A stretch of 64,000 nucleotides of DNA from DATJGR01 sp041739525 (GTDB taxonomy: Bacteria > Pseudomonadota > Gammaproteobacteria > Pseudomonadales > Azotimanducaceae). The notes beneath the pieces were generated by a model. The model was given only the letters and a program-made list of their open reading frames with translations. It was not told the DNA's origin and did no database searches. The stretch covers positions 1 to 64,000 of the forward strand of contig JBGSNQ010000022.1 in NCBI GenBank assembly GCA_041739525.1, given 5' to 3'. Made by a program: the position numbers and the translations under genes. Positions 1 to 7,441 of the stretch are shown piece after piece. The first letter of the stretch is position 1. Each line of letters begins with the position of its first letter.

Positions 1-428
1 GCGTCGGCGTCCGGTTCGAAATCCGGCGCGAATCTACGATGGCCCAGCGCAGCGCCGGCGCCGATCGAGAACACGTCGCTTGCCACGATGGTGTCGAGAT
101 AGGCGAGCCATGCCGGCCCCGTTAGCGCGGCCGCATCTGCGCGGCGCGCGCCGTAGATCAGTGCGCGCTTCAACAGTTCGTTTACGGCGTCTGCGAAATC
201 GCGCGGCGATATTCGTGCAGCGCGACGCTCTGCCAACAGGTTGTCCAGGTCGCCGACTGCGAGGCGGAGCGGTTTAGCGCGACGTCGGTTCCGGTAGATG
301 CGAATCGCTAACAGCCCTATCAGAGCGGCGATCAGGATCCCGAGTACCCACCAGCCCGGGGCAGGTGGCCAGAGTCCGGGCGGGTCCGGCAGGTGCAAGT
401 CGCGCAGTTGTTTGAGTGCCTCGTCCAT
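1..428 (-). CDS. DUF4381 domain membrane protein (partial)
   Basis: Partial gene; only the first 142 codons lie in the window and the C-terminus is beyond the left edge. The reading frame opens with ATG at 428 and shows an N-terminal proline-rich stretch, one membrane segment at roughly residues 23-42 (VLGILIAALIGLLAIRIY), and then a basic cytoplasmic helix region. This is the layout of DUF4381 proteins, which sit downstream of MoxR and DUF58 genes in Bat/aerotolerance-type operons. The start is 10 bp after the DUF58 stop, so it is the third gene of one minus-strand operon. Family assignment rests on context plus the pattern of a short segment, a TM helix and an RRRAKPLRL stretch. Role: inferred accessory to MoxR chaperone action on a von Willebrand-type envelope complex. 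Confidence 0.75.
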   Translation of the reverse strand, partial: MDEALKQLRDLHLPDPPGLWPPAPGWWVLGILIAALIGLLAIRIYRNRRRAKPLRLAVGDLDNLLAERRAARISPRDFADAVNELLKRALIYGARRADAAALTGPAWLAYLDTIVASDVFSIGAGAALGHRRFAPDFEPDAD

Positions 429-438
429 CGTCGGAACG

Positions 439-1374
439 TCAATGAACCAGGCGTTCGCCGAGCCGCACCACAGCCGCTTCGTTAGTGGAGAGCCTTATGA
501 ACTGACTGCGTGTTGCATGGCACGCTGCTTCGAGCGCTTCCGTGTGCGCGATGAACTCGTTGCGGTACTGATTGCGAACTCGCACATCGGTGGTGGACAG
601 CAGGCTACGGACGGCGCCGTCGGTGACGGTGTAGCGGTCCGGCGGAGGCAGTTCCTGCTCGAGTGGATCGCTGATGTGAATGAGCGCCACGCTGTTGTGG
701 CGCGCGATGCGCTTCAGCTGGCGCTCGTCCGCCTCGTCGAAGCCGAGGAAATCCGAGATGAGATATACGCGATGGCCGTTGCGGGCCACCCGCACGATGT
801 GTTCGAGCACCATCGGCAGACGGCGTTCGCGCTCGCCAACACCCGTGGAATTGCGAAGCGCCGCATTGCTTCGGCCGACCTGGTTCAACAATCGCACCAC
901 GGCGCGCGCACTTCTGAACGGCTTGAACGCGTATTCGGTGGTGTCGTCGTATACGAGTCCGCCGACGCGATCGCCGGCGTCCACGGAGTGCCAGGCAAGC
1001 AATGCCGCGCATTCGGCTGCGGCCACCGATTTCATCCGCACGCGACTACCGAAGAACATCGCCCGACTCTGATCGACGACGATCAGCGTGGGCCGCTCGC
1101 GTTCTTCCCGATACACCTTGGTATGCGGTTTCGCTTTGCGGGCCGTTACCCTCCAGTCGATCGAGCGCACGTCGTCGCCGGGTTGATAAAGTCGAACTTC
1201 GGCGAAGTCGACACCGCGACCGCGGTGTCGCGACAAACGACTGCCGCCATGTGGACCGCTGGTCGCGTTGACAGCTGTCCTGAGTGGTAGCTTCACGCCG
1301 CGCAACGCGATTAGTTCGTCGACGCTGACGCTTGCTCCGCGCAGTTGACGGCGGCTTGCGACTTCGAGGGTCAT
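439..1374 (-). CDS. DUF58 domain protein
   Basis: 311-residue protein matching DUF58 family length. The hallmark segment is around residues 51-75: GRGVDFAEVRLYQPGDDVRSIDWR, followed by TARKAKPHTKVYREER, the conserved core of DUF58. A vWA-like region with a Rossmann-type strand (TLIVVDQS) follows. There is no clear membrane segment. The start ATG overlaps the stop of the MoxR gene (ATGA), implying translational coupling. DUF58 proteins partner with MoxR AAA+ ATPases; a direct biochemical function is not established for most. Here the trio MoxR-DUF58-DUF4381 is complete in order, which supports a shared role in envelope or metal-cofactor protein maturation (inference). Confidence 0.9.
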   Translation of the reverse strand: MTLEVASRRQLRGASVSVDELIALRGVKLPLRTAVNATSGPHGGSRLSRHRGRGVDFAEVRLYQPGDDVRSIDWRVTARKAKPHTKVYREERERPTLIVVDQSRAMFFGSRVRMKSVAAAECAALLAWHSVDAGDRVGGLVYDDTTEYAFKPFRSARAVVRLLNQVGRSNAALRNSTGVGERERRLPMVLEHIVRVARNGHRVYLISDFLGFDEADERQLKRIARHNSVALIHISDPLEQELPPPDRYTVTDGAVRSLLSTTDVRVRNQYRNEFIAHTEALEAACHATRSQFIRLSTNEAAVVRLGERLVH

Positions 1375-2348
1375 GGAGTGGGGACGGCGGCGAGAATCCG
1401 ATCGATGAGCTTATCGGCGTTTACGCCCTGCGCTTCGGCCTCGAAGCTCGTGATGATGCGATGGCGCAGCGCGTCGTGTGCAACGCTGCGTACGTCGTCG
1501 GGTGTTACGAAGTTGCGGCCGTCCAGCCACGCTACTGCGCGGCTGCATTGATCGAGGGCGATGGTGCCGCGCGGGCTCGCGCCGTAGTCGAGCCAGCCGA
1601 CCAGATCGGCCTCGTACAGTCCGGGGTTGCGCGTGGCAATGACGAGCTGGATCAGATATTCCTCGACTCCGGGCGCCATGTACTGCGCGATGATCTGACG
1701 GCGCGCCTCGAATATGTCGTCTGCATCGAGTCGTGCGGGCGGCGTTGCATCGCTTGCGCGGATCGTTTCGGCGCGCACGAGATTCAGGATCTCGTGCTCT
1801 GCCTTCGCGTTCGGATAGTCCACTTTGACGTGCATGAGGAACCGATCGAGCTGCGCCTCCGGCAACGGGTAAGTGCCTTCCTGCTCGATCGGGTTCTGCG
1901 TTGCCATCACGAGGAACAGCTCCGGCAGCGGATACGTTTCGCGCCCGATGCTGACCTGCCGTTCCCCCATGGCTTCGAGCAACGCCGATTGCACTTTTGC
2001 CGGCGCGCGATTCACTTCGTCCGCCAGTACCAGGTTGTGAAAAATGGGTCCTTGCTGGAATCGGAACGAGCCGTCTTCGGGCCGATAGACCTCGGTACCG
2101 GTTATGTCGCTTGGCAGCAGGTCGGGCGTGAACTGGATGCGATGAAAGTCACCGTTCACCGCACTTGCGAGTTCCTTGATGGCGCGCGTCTTAGCGAGTC
2201 CCGGCGCGCCCTCGACCAGAAGGTGGCCGCCGCACAGCAGCGCCATGACCAGGCGTTCGATCAAAGGCCGCTGGCCGATGATGCGGCTGTCGAGCCAGTC
2301 CATGACCGTTCGAATCTTGTCCTGCTGTGGAGCGACAACTGCCTGCAT
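1371..2348 (-). CDS. MoxR family AAA+ ATPase
   Basis: 325 residues, the usual MoxR length. Walker A is GAPGLAKT at residues 47-54, Walker B is LVLADEV near 106-112, followed by the NRAPAKVQSALLEAMGE sequence typical of MoxR. Sensor 1 is in VMATQNPIEQEGTYPLPEAQLDRF. It is a cytosolic ATP-dependent chaperone-like protein, first gene of a minus-strand operon with DUF58 (4-bp overlap) and DUF4381. MoxR proteins are thought to insert cofactors or remodel vWA-domain complexes; no vWA partner gene is visible before the window ends. No obvious promoter was identified in the 190 bp upstream. Confidence 0.95.
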   Translation of the reverse strand: MQAVVAPQQDKIRTVMDWLDSRIIGQRPLIERLVMALLCGGHLLVEGAPGLAKTRAIKELASAVNGDFHRIQFTPDLLPSDITGTEVYRPEDGSFRFQQGPIFHNLVLADEVNRAPAKVQSALLEAMGERQVSIGRETYPLPELFLVMATQNPIEQEGTYPLPEAQLDRFLMHVKVDYPNAKAEHEILNLVRAETIRASDATPPARLDADDIFEARRQIIAQYMAPGVEEYLIQLVIATRNPGLYEADLVGWLDYGASPRGTIALDQCSRAVAWLDGRNFVTPDDVRSVAHDALRHRIITSFEAEAQGVNADKLIDRILAAVPTP

Positions 2349-2541
2349 GGTCTGCCTTATGTCCGGAGGTGCAATACAAAGGGCGTCATTGTAGCCGTGG
2401 TCGACATCGAGTCTAGCGACGCGGCCTGCGCCGTTGCCGGGCTCGACTAAGCTTCATGCATCGCGCTTCGCCGCGCTTCGCGTGGCTACGCTTAGATGAG
2501 GAGGCGCGGCAGAAGTTCGACCACCGACTACTCGAGCGCAG

Positions 2542-2775
2542 GTGCGCGTGAACCGACACGAACGAATCGTCGTTGATCTGGCGATCGACCCGGAGGAACT
2601 GAAGCGGCTGTACCGCGGTACGTCGCGCACGGTCGTGGCGCGTGCCCGCGATGGACGACTGATCCAGTTTCCGGCCCAGGCACTGCGCTCGCATGTGATG
2701 GCTCACGGTGTGCGCGGGGTCTTTGTCTTGCACGTTACCGACAGGCGCCTGACGACCCTGCAACGCGTCGTCTGA
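2542..2775 (+). CDS. DUF2835 family protein
   Basis: 77 residues. The pattern 'YRGTSRTVVARARDGRLIQFPAQALR' split across residues 26-50, followed by the HGVRGVFVL segment, matches DUF2835, a small family common in Gammaproteobacteria (PilZ-like small beta protein in my recollection). The start is uncertain: GTG at 2542 or a second GTG at 2548; no strong ribosome-binding site precedes either. It is a single-gene unit in the gap between the divergent MoxR operon and the remnants that follow. Function unknown. The family match is from memory of its sequence pattern, not from a search. Confidence 0.75.
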   Translation: MRVNRHERIVVDLAIDPEELKRLYRGTSRTVVARARDGRLIQFPAQALRSHVMAHGVRGVFVLHVTDRRLTTLQRVV

Positions 2776-2807
2776 CATTCCGCTGGGGCGATCGGATAGC
2801 TAGAAGG

Positions 2808-2915
2808 AAGCACTTCCCAGAACCCGCGCGGCACAAGGATAGTCACCGCGAATTTGTCGGTGAGGTCGAGCAGATGCCGATCGGCGCCGGTCACCAGCGC
2901 ATCGACCTCTCCTTC
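2808..2915 (-). pseudogene. Remnant of a PIN-domain toxin (C-terminal part)
   Basis: On the minus strand this stretch encodes SEGEVDALVTGADRHLLDL and then a strand with ILVPRGF. That is the C-terminal core of PIN-family toxins, where ALVTGDxxLL carries a catalytic Asp near the end of the domain. No start or N-terminal half with the first catalytic Asp can be found upstream, and no antitoxin gene is adjacent. The second acidic position reads GAD rather than GD, so even this part is altered. I read it as a decayed toxin-antitoxin fragment in a stretch of gene debris at 2.78-3.18 kb. Confidence 0.5.
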
Positions 2916-2988
2916 GCTCGCCGCTTGTGGCAGTGAAGTCGGTTCCGAGGGGTGCACCACAGTGCTTTGATCGCGAAGAAGAGACGTC

Positions 2989-3051
2989 ATGAGCACGCTG
3001 AAACAGGTGGCGCCGGCCTTCGTGAAGATGGCGTATCATAGGACTGTGAAG
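2989..3051 (+). pseudogene. Remnant N-terminus of a pyridoxamine 5'-phosphate oxidase-like protein
   Basis: ATG at 2989, with AAGAAGAGA about 5 bases upstream, opens STLKQVAPAFVKMAYHR. This closely resembles the N-terminus of flavin-binding PPOX-fold proteins (LKxVAPAFVEMAHRIVW). The similarity stops after about 20 residues, and the frame ends at a TGA at 3124 after only 45 codons. It is read as a broken gene, not a real small protein. The assignment is from memory of the family and could be fortuitous. Confidence 0.35.
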
Positions 3052-3152
3052 GCAGCGATTCGTCTTTCCACTCGCGCGACGTTGTTAAATCGTCAGGGCT
3101 GCACGACGCAGAGATCGACGCGTTGATCGAGCAGAAAGTCATCCGCCCGTAG
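3042..3152 (+). pseudogene. Remnant C-terminus resembling CaiB/BaiF CoA-transferase
   Basis: A 36-codon stretch in another plus frame, closed upstream by TAG at 3039 and ending at TAG 3150, reads GLHDAEIDALIEQKVI near its end. CoA-transferase family III proteins typically finish with a segment like GLSDAEIDALxxxGVI. No upstream body of such a gene is present. Together with the PIN and PPOX-like fragments it indicates that this 400-bp gap is a recombination or decay scar just upstream of the selenoprotein candidate. Confidence 0.35.
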
Positions 3153-3184
3153 AACAGATCTGGCTTGCATCCGAGGACACCTAC

Positions 3185-3973
3185 ATGGAACCGATTCGCT
3201 ACGTCGATGCACTGAACGCCCATTACGCCGCCGCGGGGCATCCGCCGTATCAATGGTCGATCAACGACGGCGCGCCGCTGCACCGGCTCACCAAGCCGCT
3301 TGCCGAGTGCACGGTGACGCTGCTGACCTCGGGCGGAATCTCCCAGTGCAGCATGCCGGCGTTCGATCCGATGGCCCGCAACGATCATCGGGTGGATGCG
3401 ATCGAGCGCAACGTCGCCTCCACCGATTTCCAGATCCACGATGCGTACTACGACCACAGCGACGCCGATCGCGACGTCAACTGCCAGTTCCCGATCGACC
3501 GTCTGCGCGAGTTCGAGCGCAACGGCGAAATCGGCGCAGTGGCGGCGCGCTTCTGGAGCGGCTTCATGGGCCGCACCTACAACCGTTCCAAGCTGATGCA
3601 GGAATCGGCCCCCGCCTTTGCTGAGCAGCTGCGCAACGATCGCGTCGACATACTGATCGCGGTACCCGCCTGACCGCTCGATCACCAGACCGTGGGTCTG
3701 GTATGCAGAGTCGTAGAAGAGCATGGAATCGCCACCGTGTGCGTCTCCACGGGTCGTGATCTGACGGCCCAGGTGAAGCCGCCGCGCAGCCTATTCGTCA
3801 ATCACCCGATGGGCAACGCATTCGGCGCGCCGGGCGACACTCAGGCGCAGACGAAGATTCTCCGCGCCGCGCTGCAGCTCGTGCAGACGGCCACGCAAGG
3901 GGGCGTGCTGGTCGACCTGCCGCGCGAGTGGCCGAAATCGTTCGCCTTCAATCCCGGCGCGTCGCGAATGTAG
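3185..3973 (+). CDS. Candidate selenoprotein: glycine/sarcosine/betaine (or proline) reductase selenoprotein B-like protein, in-frame UGA at codon 163
   Basis: Read through the TGA at 3671-3673, this is one 262-residue frame. The first 162 codons (ATG 3185) end VDILIAVPA. The 99 codons after the UGA continue PLDHQTVGLVCRVVEEHGI, then VKPPRSLFVNHPMGNAFGAPGD, which is the C-terminal half of the GrdB/PrdB-like family. In homologues the residue at the UGA is the redox Sec or Cys at the start of a UxxC/CxxC motif. Here the +3 position is Asp, so the motif would be U-P-L-D. A hairpin fitting the bacterial SECIS rules follows at once, and a terminator lies 48 bp after the final stop. The frame after the UGA has no start with a good ribosome-binding site. 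Substrate is unknown: the proteobacterial members stand alone, without the GrdA/GrdC partners. Alternatives are a Cys-to-stop mutation (TGC to TGA) with recent pseudogenisation, or two fragments. Confidence 0.75.
3684..3702 (+). promoter_or_regulatory. Putative bacterial SECIS hairpin
   Basis: Perfect 8-bp stem ACCAGACC / GGTCTGGT (3684-3691 with 3695-3702) with a GTG loop at 3692-3694. The loop begins with G and lies 18 nt after the UGA at 3671-3673. Published rules for bacterial SECIS elements ask for a stem-loop just downstream of the UGA, an apical loop of at least 3 nt with G in its first two positions, and roughly 16-37 nt between UGA and loop. All are met. The same bases encode the family-conserved HQTVGLV, so part of the pairing could be coincidental. 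Confidence 0.65.
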
Positions 3974-4020
3974 CCGGCGGACCGCCGCAACCGGGTCGTC
4001 AGCCTTCCAGATCGCGCAGC

Positions 4021-4044
4021 GAGGGGACCGCCACCCTCTTTTTT
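4021..4044 (+). terminator. Rho-independent terminator after the selenoprotein candidate
   Basis: GAGGG (4021-4025) pairs with CCCTC (4034-4038) around an 8-nt loop and is followed immediately by six T residues (4039-4044). It lies 48 bp after the stop at 3973. This supports the view that the gene ends there and not at the internal UGA. The stem is short, so strength is uncertain. Confidence 0.6.
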
Positions 4045-4164
4045 GTCCGGCGGCCGCTCACGCGATTACCAGACACGCGCACGATCCAGTTCCGACGGCG
4101 ATTCCATCAAGGCAGTGCGCTGCCGCCACAACATTTCCGTTTTCCGCCCGCACCGGATCACACC

Positions 4165-4929
4165 CTAGAGCAGCTTGCGTACCTGAGCCGCCGTCGGACC
4201 TCCTGGCATCAGCATCACCACCGCGTCGTCGAAACCGGCGGTCGCGAACGCACCGAGCACATCGCGTGTTGCGCCCAGGTCGGTGCTGGGCCCCAACTGA
4301 ATCGTCGAGACTATTGCGCGCCGTCCGCCAGCGCCCCGAAAACGCTGCAGCGCGGCCATCACTTCGGCCGGCGTTCGGTAGGCCGCCGACGCGATCCAGC
4401 CGGAATAGGATTTTGCGGCGCGCTCTACTCCTTTGCCTCCCCATGCGCCCAACAACACCGGTGGGCCGCCGCGCACGGCCGCCCACGGTGACAGATCAAC
4501 TTCGCCGAGTTTGCCGGCGGCGAAAATTCGTCGCAGTTCGCTCATATGTTGCGAGAACATGCGAAACCGCGTCATGTAGTCGCGCCCGAGTGCGTCGAAG
4601 TCCTTCTGTGTCGAACCGGCGCCGACGCCGAACTGGAATCGACCGCCGCAGACCTGCATGAGCGAGAACACCCGATGCGCGAGATCGACGGGGTGGTACA
4701 GCGGCACTTGTACGACTGCGGTACCGATCTGCACCGACTCCGTCACCGCGGCTGCAATCGCCAATGTGATGAACGGATCGGTAATCGCGAAGCCGCGACC
4801 GATCGCCTGTACCGACCACAAACTCTCGAAGCCTTCGCCTTCGAACGTTCGCGCCTGTTCGGCGAGGTATCGCGACGATCTATCCGCGAGAGAAGGTGGG
4901 ATAGGTCCGAGCAGGGCGCCGAGCTTCAT
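4165..4929 (-). CDS. LLM-class flavin (F420 or FMN) dependent oxidoreductase
   Basis: 254 residues from ATG 4929, chosen because AAGGA lies about 10 bases upstream; an upstream in-frame start at 5010 would run into the pyrD promoter. Luciferase-like TIM-barrel signatures are visible: ESLWSVQAIGRGFAITDPF near the N-terminus, QIGTAVVQVPLYHPVDLA, and GGRFQFGVGAGSTQKDFDALGRDY, the conserved flavin-side loop. It is shorter than typical 280-340-residue members. Substrate unknown. This is one of four LLM genes in the window. It is a single gene, divergent from pyrD. Whether it uses F420 or FMN cannot be told from sequence by eye. Confidence 0.85.
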   Translation of the reverse strand: MKLGALLGPIPPSLADRSSRYLAEQARTFEGEGFESLWSVQAIGRGFAITDPFITLAIAAAVTESVQIGTAVVQVPLYHPVDLAHRVFSLMQVCGGRFQFGVGAGSTQKDFDALGRDYMTRFRMFSQHMSELRRIFAAGKLGEVDLSPWAAVRGGPPVLLGAWGGKGVERAAKSYSGWIASAAYRTPAEVMAALQRFRGAGGRRAIVSTIQLGPSTDLGATRDVLGAFATAGFDDAVVMLMPGGPTAAQVRKLL

Positions 4930-4953
4930 CGCCGGTTGTTCCTTGCGAGTGCG

Positions 4954-4981
4954 TTGCCACACTAGCAGTGATCGGTACACT
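4954..4981 (+). promoter_or_regulatory. Putative sigma-70 promoter for pyrD
   Basis: TTGCCA (4954-4959), a 16-bp spacer, then TACACT (4976-4981). Transcription would begin near 4988, upstream of the GTG start at 5013. This argues against the more upstream ATG at 4968 as the pyrD start. Confidence 0.45.
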
Positions 4982-5012
4982 TGCGCGCCACGATCGACAA
5001 GTAAGCGCACCC

Positions 5013-6038
5013 GTGTACGAATTCCTGCGTCGCCTGATGTTCCTGCTGCCGCCCGAAGCGTCGCACGAGGTTGCGTTGACGGCGCTGCGCATCGCGGAGC
5101 GCTCGGGTCTCTCTTCTCGATACATCCATGGCATTTATCAGCCGACCACGGTGATGGGCCTCAAATTCCGCAATCGCGTCGGCCTCGCGGCCGGCCTCGA
5201 CAAGGATGCGCGGTGTGTCGAAGGTCTGCTTGCGATGGGTTTCGGCTTCATCGAAGTAGGTACCGTGACGCCGCGACCGCAGCCGGGCAACCCGCGACCA
5301 CGATTGTTCCGTTTGCCGAGCGAGCACGCGCTGATCAATCGCATGGGTTTCAACAACGGCGGCGCGGCGGCCGCCGCGGAACGGGTGCGGTTGGCGCGTA
5401 TGCGGCTCGGCCCTGCGGCGGGACTCATCGGCGTGAACATCGGCAAGAACAAAGACACGGACCTTGCGAACGCTGCGGCCGATTATCTGAGCGCGCTCGA
5501 CGTCGTGTACGACGTCGCGGACTACGTCACCGTGAACATTTCCTCGCCGAACACTGCGGGACTTCGCGACCTGCAGGAGAGTGCCGCGCTGCGCGCGCTG
5601 CTGACGACTTTGAAGAGGCGCCAGAGCGAACTGCACGCCGAGCGCGGTCGATACGTGCCATTGGCCGCGAAGGTGGCGCCTGATTTGGACGACGCGTCGA
5701 CGGACGCAGTGGCAGAAGTGCTGATGGATGTCGGTATTGACGGTTGTATAGCCACCAACACGACCATTTCGCGCCCGATTCCGGAAGGCGTCGAACATCG
5801 CGATGAAGCCGGCGGACTCAGCGGTAGCCCCATGCACATGCTTGCGGTGAACCGCGTCGCGCGATTTGCACGAAGGCTTGATGCTCGCATTCCCATCATC
5901 GGTGTGGGCGGCATTCACGACGTTGCGAGCGCGCGGCGTTTCGTCGACGCCGGTGCCAGCCTGGTGCAGTTGTACACCGGCTTCATTTACGAAGGTCCCG
6001 CCCTGGTGCGTCTGGTTTCGCGCGCGCTCGGCGGCTAG
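5013..6038 (+). CDS. pyrD: Dihydroorotate dehydrogenase (quinone), class 2
   Basis: Oxidises dihydroorotate to orotate in pyrimidine synthesis, passing electrons from FMN to membrane quinone. The protein (341 aa) carries LAAGLDKD, IEVGTVTPRPQPGNPRPRLFRL, INRMGFNN and GVNIGKNKDT. NISSPNTAGLR at about residues 175-185 holds the class-2 catalytic Ser (S178), and IIGVGGI and SLVQLYTGFI form the FMN phosphate site. The GTG start at 5013 gives VYEFLRRLMFLLPPEASHE, which lines up with the amphipathic N-terminal helix of E. coli PyrD; an ATG at 4968 would add 15 unmatched residues and precede the promoter. Monocistronic; divergent from the LLM gene. Confidence 0.95.
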   Translation: MYEFLRRLMFLLPPEASHEVALTALRIAERSGLSSRYIHGIYQPTTVMGLKFRNRVGLAAGLDKDARCVEGLLAMGFGFIEVGTVTPRPQPGNPRPRLFRLPSEHALINRMGFNNGGAAAAAERVRLARMRLGPAAGLIGVNIGKNKDTDLANAAADYLSALDVVYDVADYVTVNISSPNTAGLRDLQESAALRALLTTLKRRQSELHAERGRYVPLAAKVAPDLDDASTDAVAEVLMDVGIDGCIATNTTISRPIPEGVEHRDEAGGLSGSPMHMLAVNRVARFARRLDARIPIIGVGGIHDVASARRFVDAGASLVQLYTGFIYEGPALVRLVSRALGG

Positions 6039-6185
6039 CGAATCGATGTACGAACCAGTACGCTCTCGGCCGGGTTGAGGGGCCGAATGGGTGTGAAGCC
6101 CATTCTGGATAACAACCCTAAGCACATGAAAAACAAAGCGTAAAGTGGCCGATTCTAGGTCGGTTACAGAATGGGGGGAGTTACG

Positions 6186-7394
6186 ATGAGTGGGGGTGAT
6201 ACCGCCTGGGTACTGACGTCGACGGCGTTGGTTCTGTTTATGACGATTCCGGGGCTTGCGCTGTTCTACGGCGGCCTCGTGCGCACCAAGAACGTGCTCA
6301 GTGTGTTGATGCAATGCTTCGCGATCACCTGCGTGGTATCGCTGCTGTGGCTCATCTGTGGTTACAGCCTGTCGTTCGGCGACGGCAACGGATTCATCGG
6401 CGGCTTGGGCAAGGCGATGTTCGCAGGCGTTGCCGAAGGCACGTTGAAGGGCAGCATTCCCGAGTCGGCGTTTTCGCTGTTTCAAATGACGTTCGCAATC
6501 ATCACACCCGCGCTCGTCGTTGGCGGATTCGCTGAACGGATGCGCTTTGGCGCGTGTCTGGTATTCGCTGCCTTGTGGTTTCTCGCCGTTTACGCACCGG
6601 TGTGTCATTGGGTGTGGGGCGGCGGCTGGCTCGGCGAACTCGGCGTGAAGGATTTTGCCGGCGGCATCGTCGTTCATATCACGGCGGGAGCGGGCGCGCT
6701 GACGGCTGCGCTGGTGCTCGGTGCACGACGCGGCTTTCCGCATCAGGTCAGTCCGCCGCACAACATGACGTTGACCGTAGCCGGGGCCGGCATGCTGTGG
6801 GTCGGTTGGTTCGGCTTCAACGGTGGCAGCGCGCTCGCGGCGAACGGCGACGCTGCAATGGCGATGCTGGTCACACACATCTCCGCGTCCGCCGGCGCGT
6901 TCGTGTGGATGGTCGCGGAGTGGTTGCGCTACGGCAAACCGAGCGCGCTCGGCGCAGTGACGGGGATGGTTGCGGGCCTCGGTACCATCACGCCCGCATC
7001 GGGCTTCGTCGGTCCGGCGGGCGCGTTGATCATCGGCTTGTCGGCGGGCCTCTTGTGTTTCGGCGCAACGAACTTCCTGAAGCGCACGATGCACATCGAC
7101 GATTCGCTCGATGTGTTTCCTGTGCATGGTGTCGGCGGATTGCTGGGAACGCTGCTCACGGGTGTGTTTGCAAGCAACGCGCTCGGCGTGTTCAGCGGCC
7201 AGGACGACATTCAGATCGGCCACCAGTTGGGCGTGCAGGCGATCGGCGCATTCAGCGCGTTGATCTACACCGTCGTCGTTACGTTCGTAATCCTGAAAGT
7301 CGTCGGCGCGTTCACTGCGTTGCGGGTCAGTGCAGAAGAAGAGACCGAGGGGCTCGACGTCGTTCTGCACAACGAGCGGGGTTACGACCTCTGA
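6186..7394 (+). CDS. amtB: Ammonium transporter AmtB
   Basis: 402 residues and about 11 membrane segments. Channel residues are present: the outer Phe gate region FQMTFAIITPAL, the Trp of HWVWGGGWL, and the twin pore histidines in VVHITAGAGAL and FPVHGVGGLLG. ATG 6186 is preferred over ATG 6171 because GGGGGAG sits 5 bases before it. Unlike E. coli AmtB there is no obvious cleaved signal peptide and no glnK upstream, so the usual PII partner must be encoded elsewhere. The 147 bp upstream shows no convincing sigma-54/NtrC site. Next gene is convergent (ddl). Confidence 0.95.
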   Translation: MSGGDTAWVLTSTALVLFMTIPGLALFYGGLVRTKNVLSVLMQCFAITCVVSLLWLICGYSLSFGDGNGFIGGLGKAMFAGVAEGTLKGSIPESAFSLFQMTFAIITPALVVGGFAERMRFGACLVFAALWFLAVYAPVCHWVWGGGWLGELGVKDFAGGIVVHITAGAGALTAALVLGARRGFPHQVSPPHNMTLTVAGAGMLWVGWFGFNGGSALAANGDAAMAMLVTHISASAGAFVWMVAEWLRYGKPSALGAVTGMVAGLGTITPASGFVGPAGALIIGLSAGLLCFGATNFLKRTMHIDDSLDVFPVHGVGGLLGTLLTGVFASNALGVFSGQDDIQIGHQLGVQAIGAFSALIYTVVVTFVILKVVGAFTALRVSAEEETEGLDVVLHNERGYDL

Positions 7395-7441
7395 GGTGAG
7401 TCGCGTTCAGTCTCGACAGGGCGCGACGACGACCGCCTGAG

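Noticed and set aside
4962..7370. An 802-codon open frame on the minus strand across pyrD and amtB
   Set aside because: It is the antisense shadow of two certain genes in a high-G+C sequence; the product is His/Arg-rich and has no recognisable motif.
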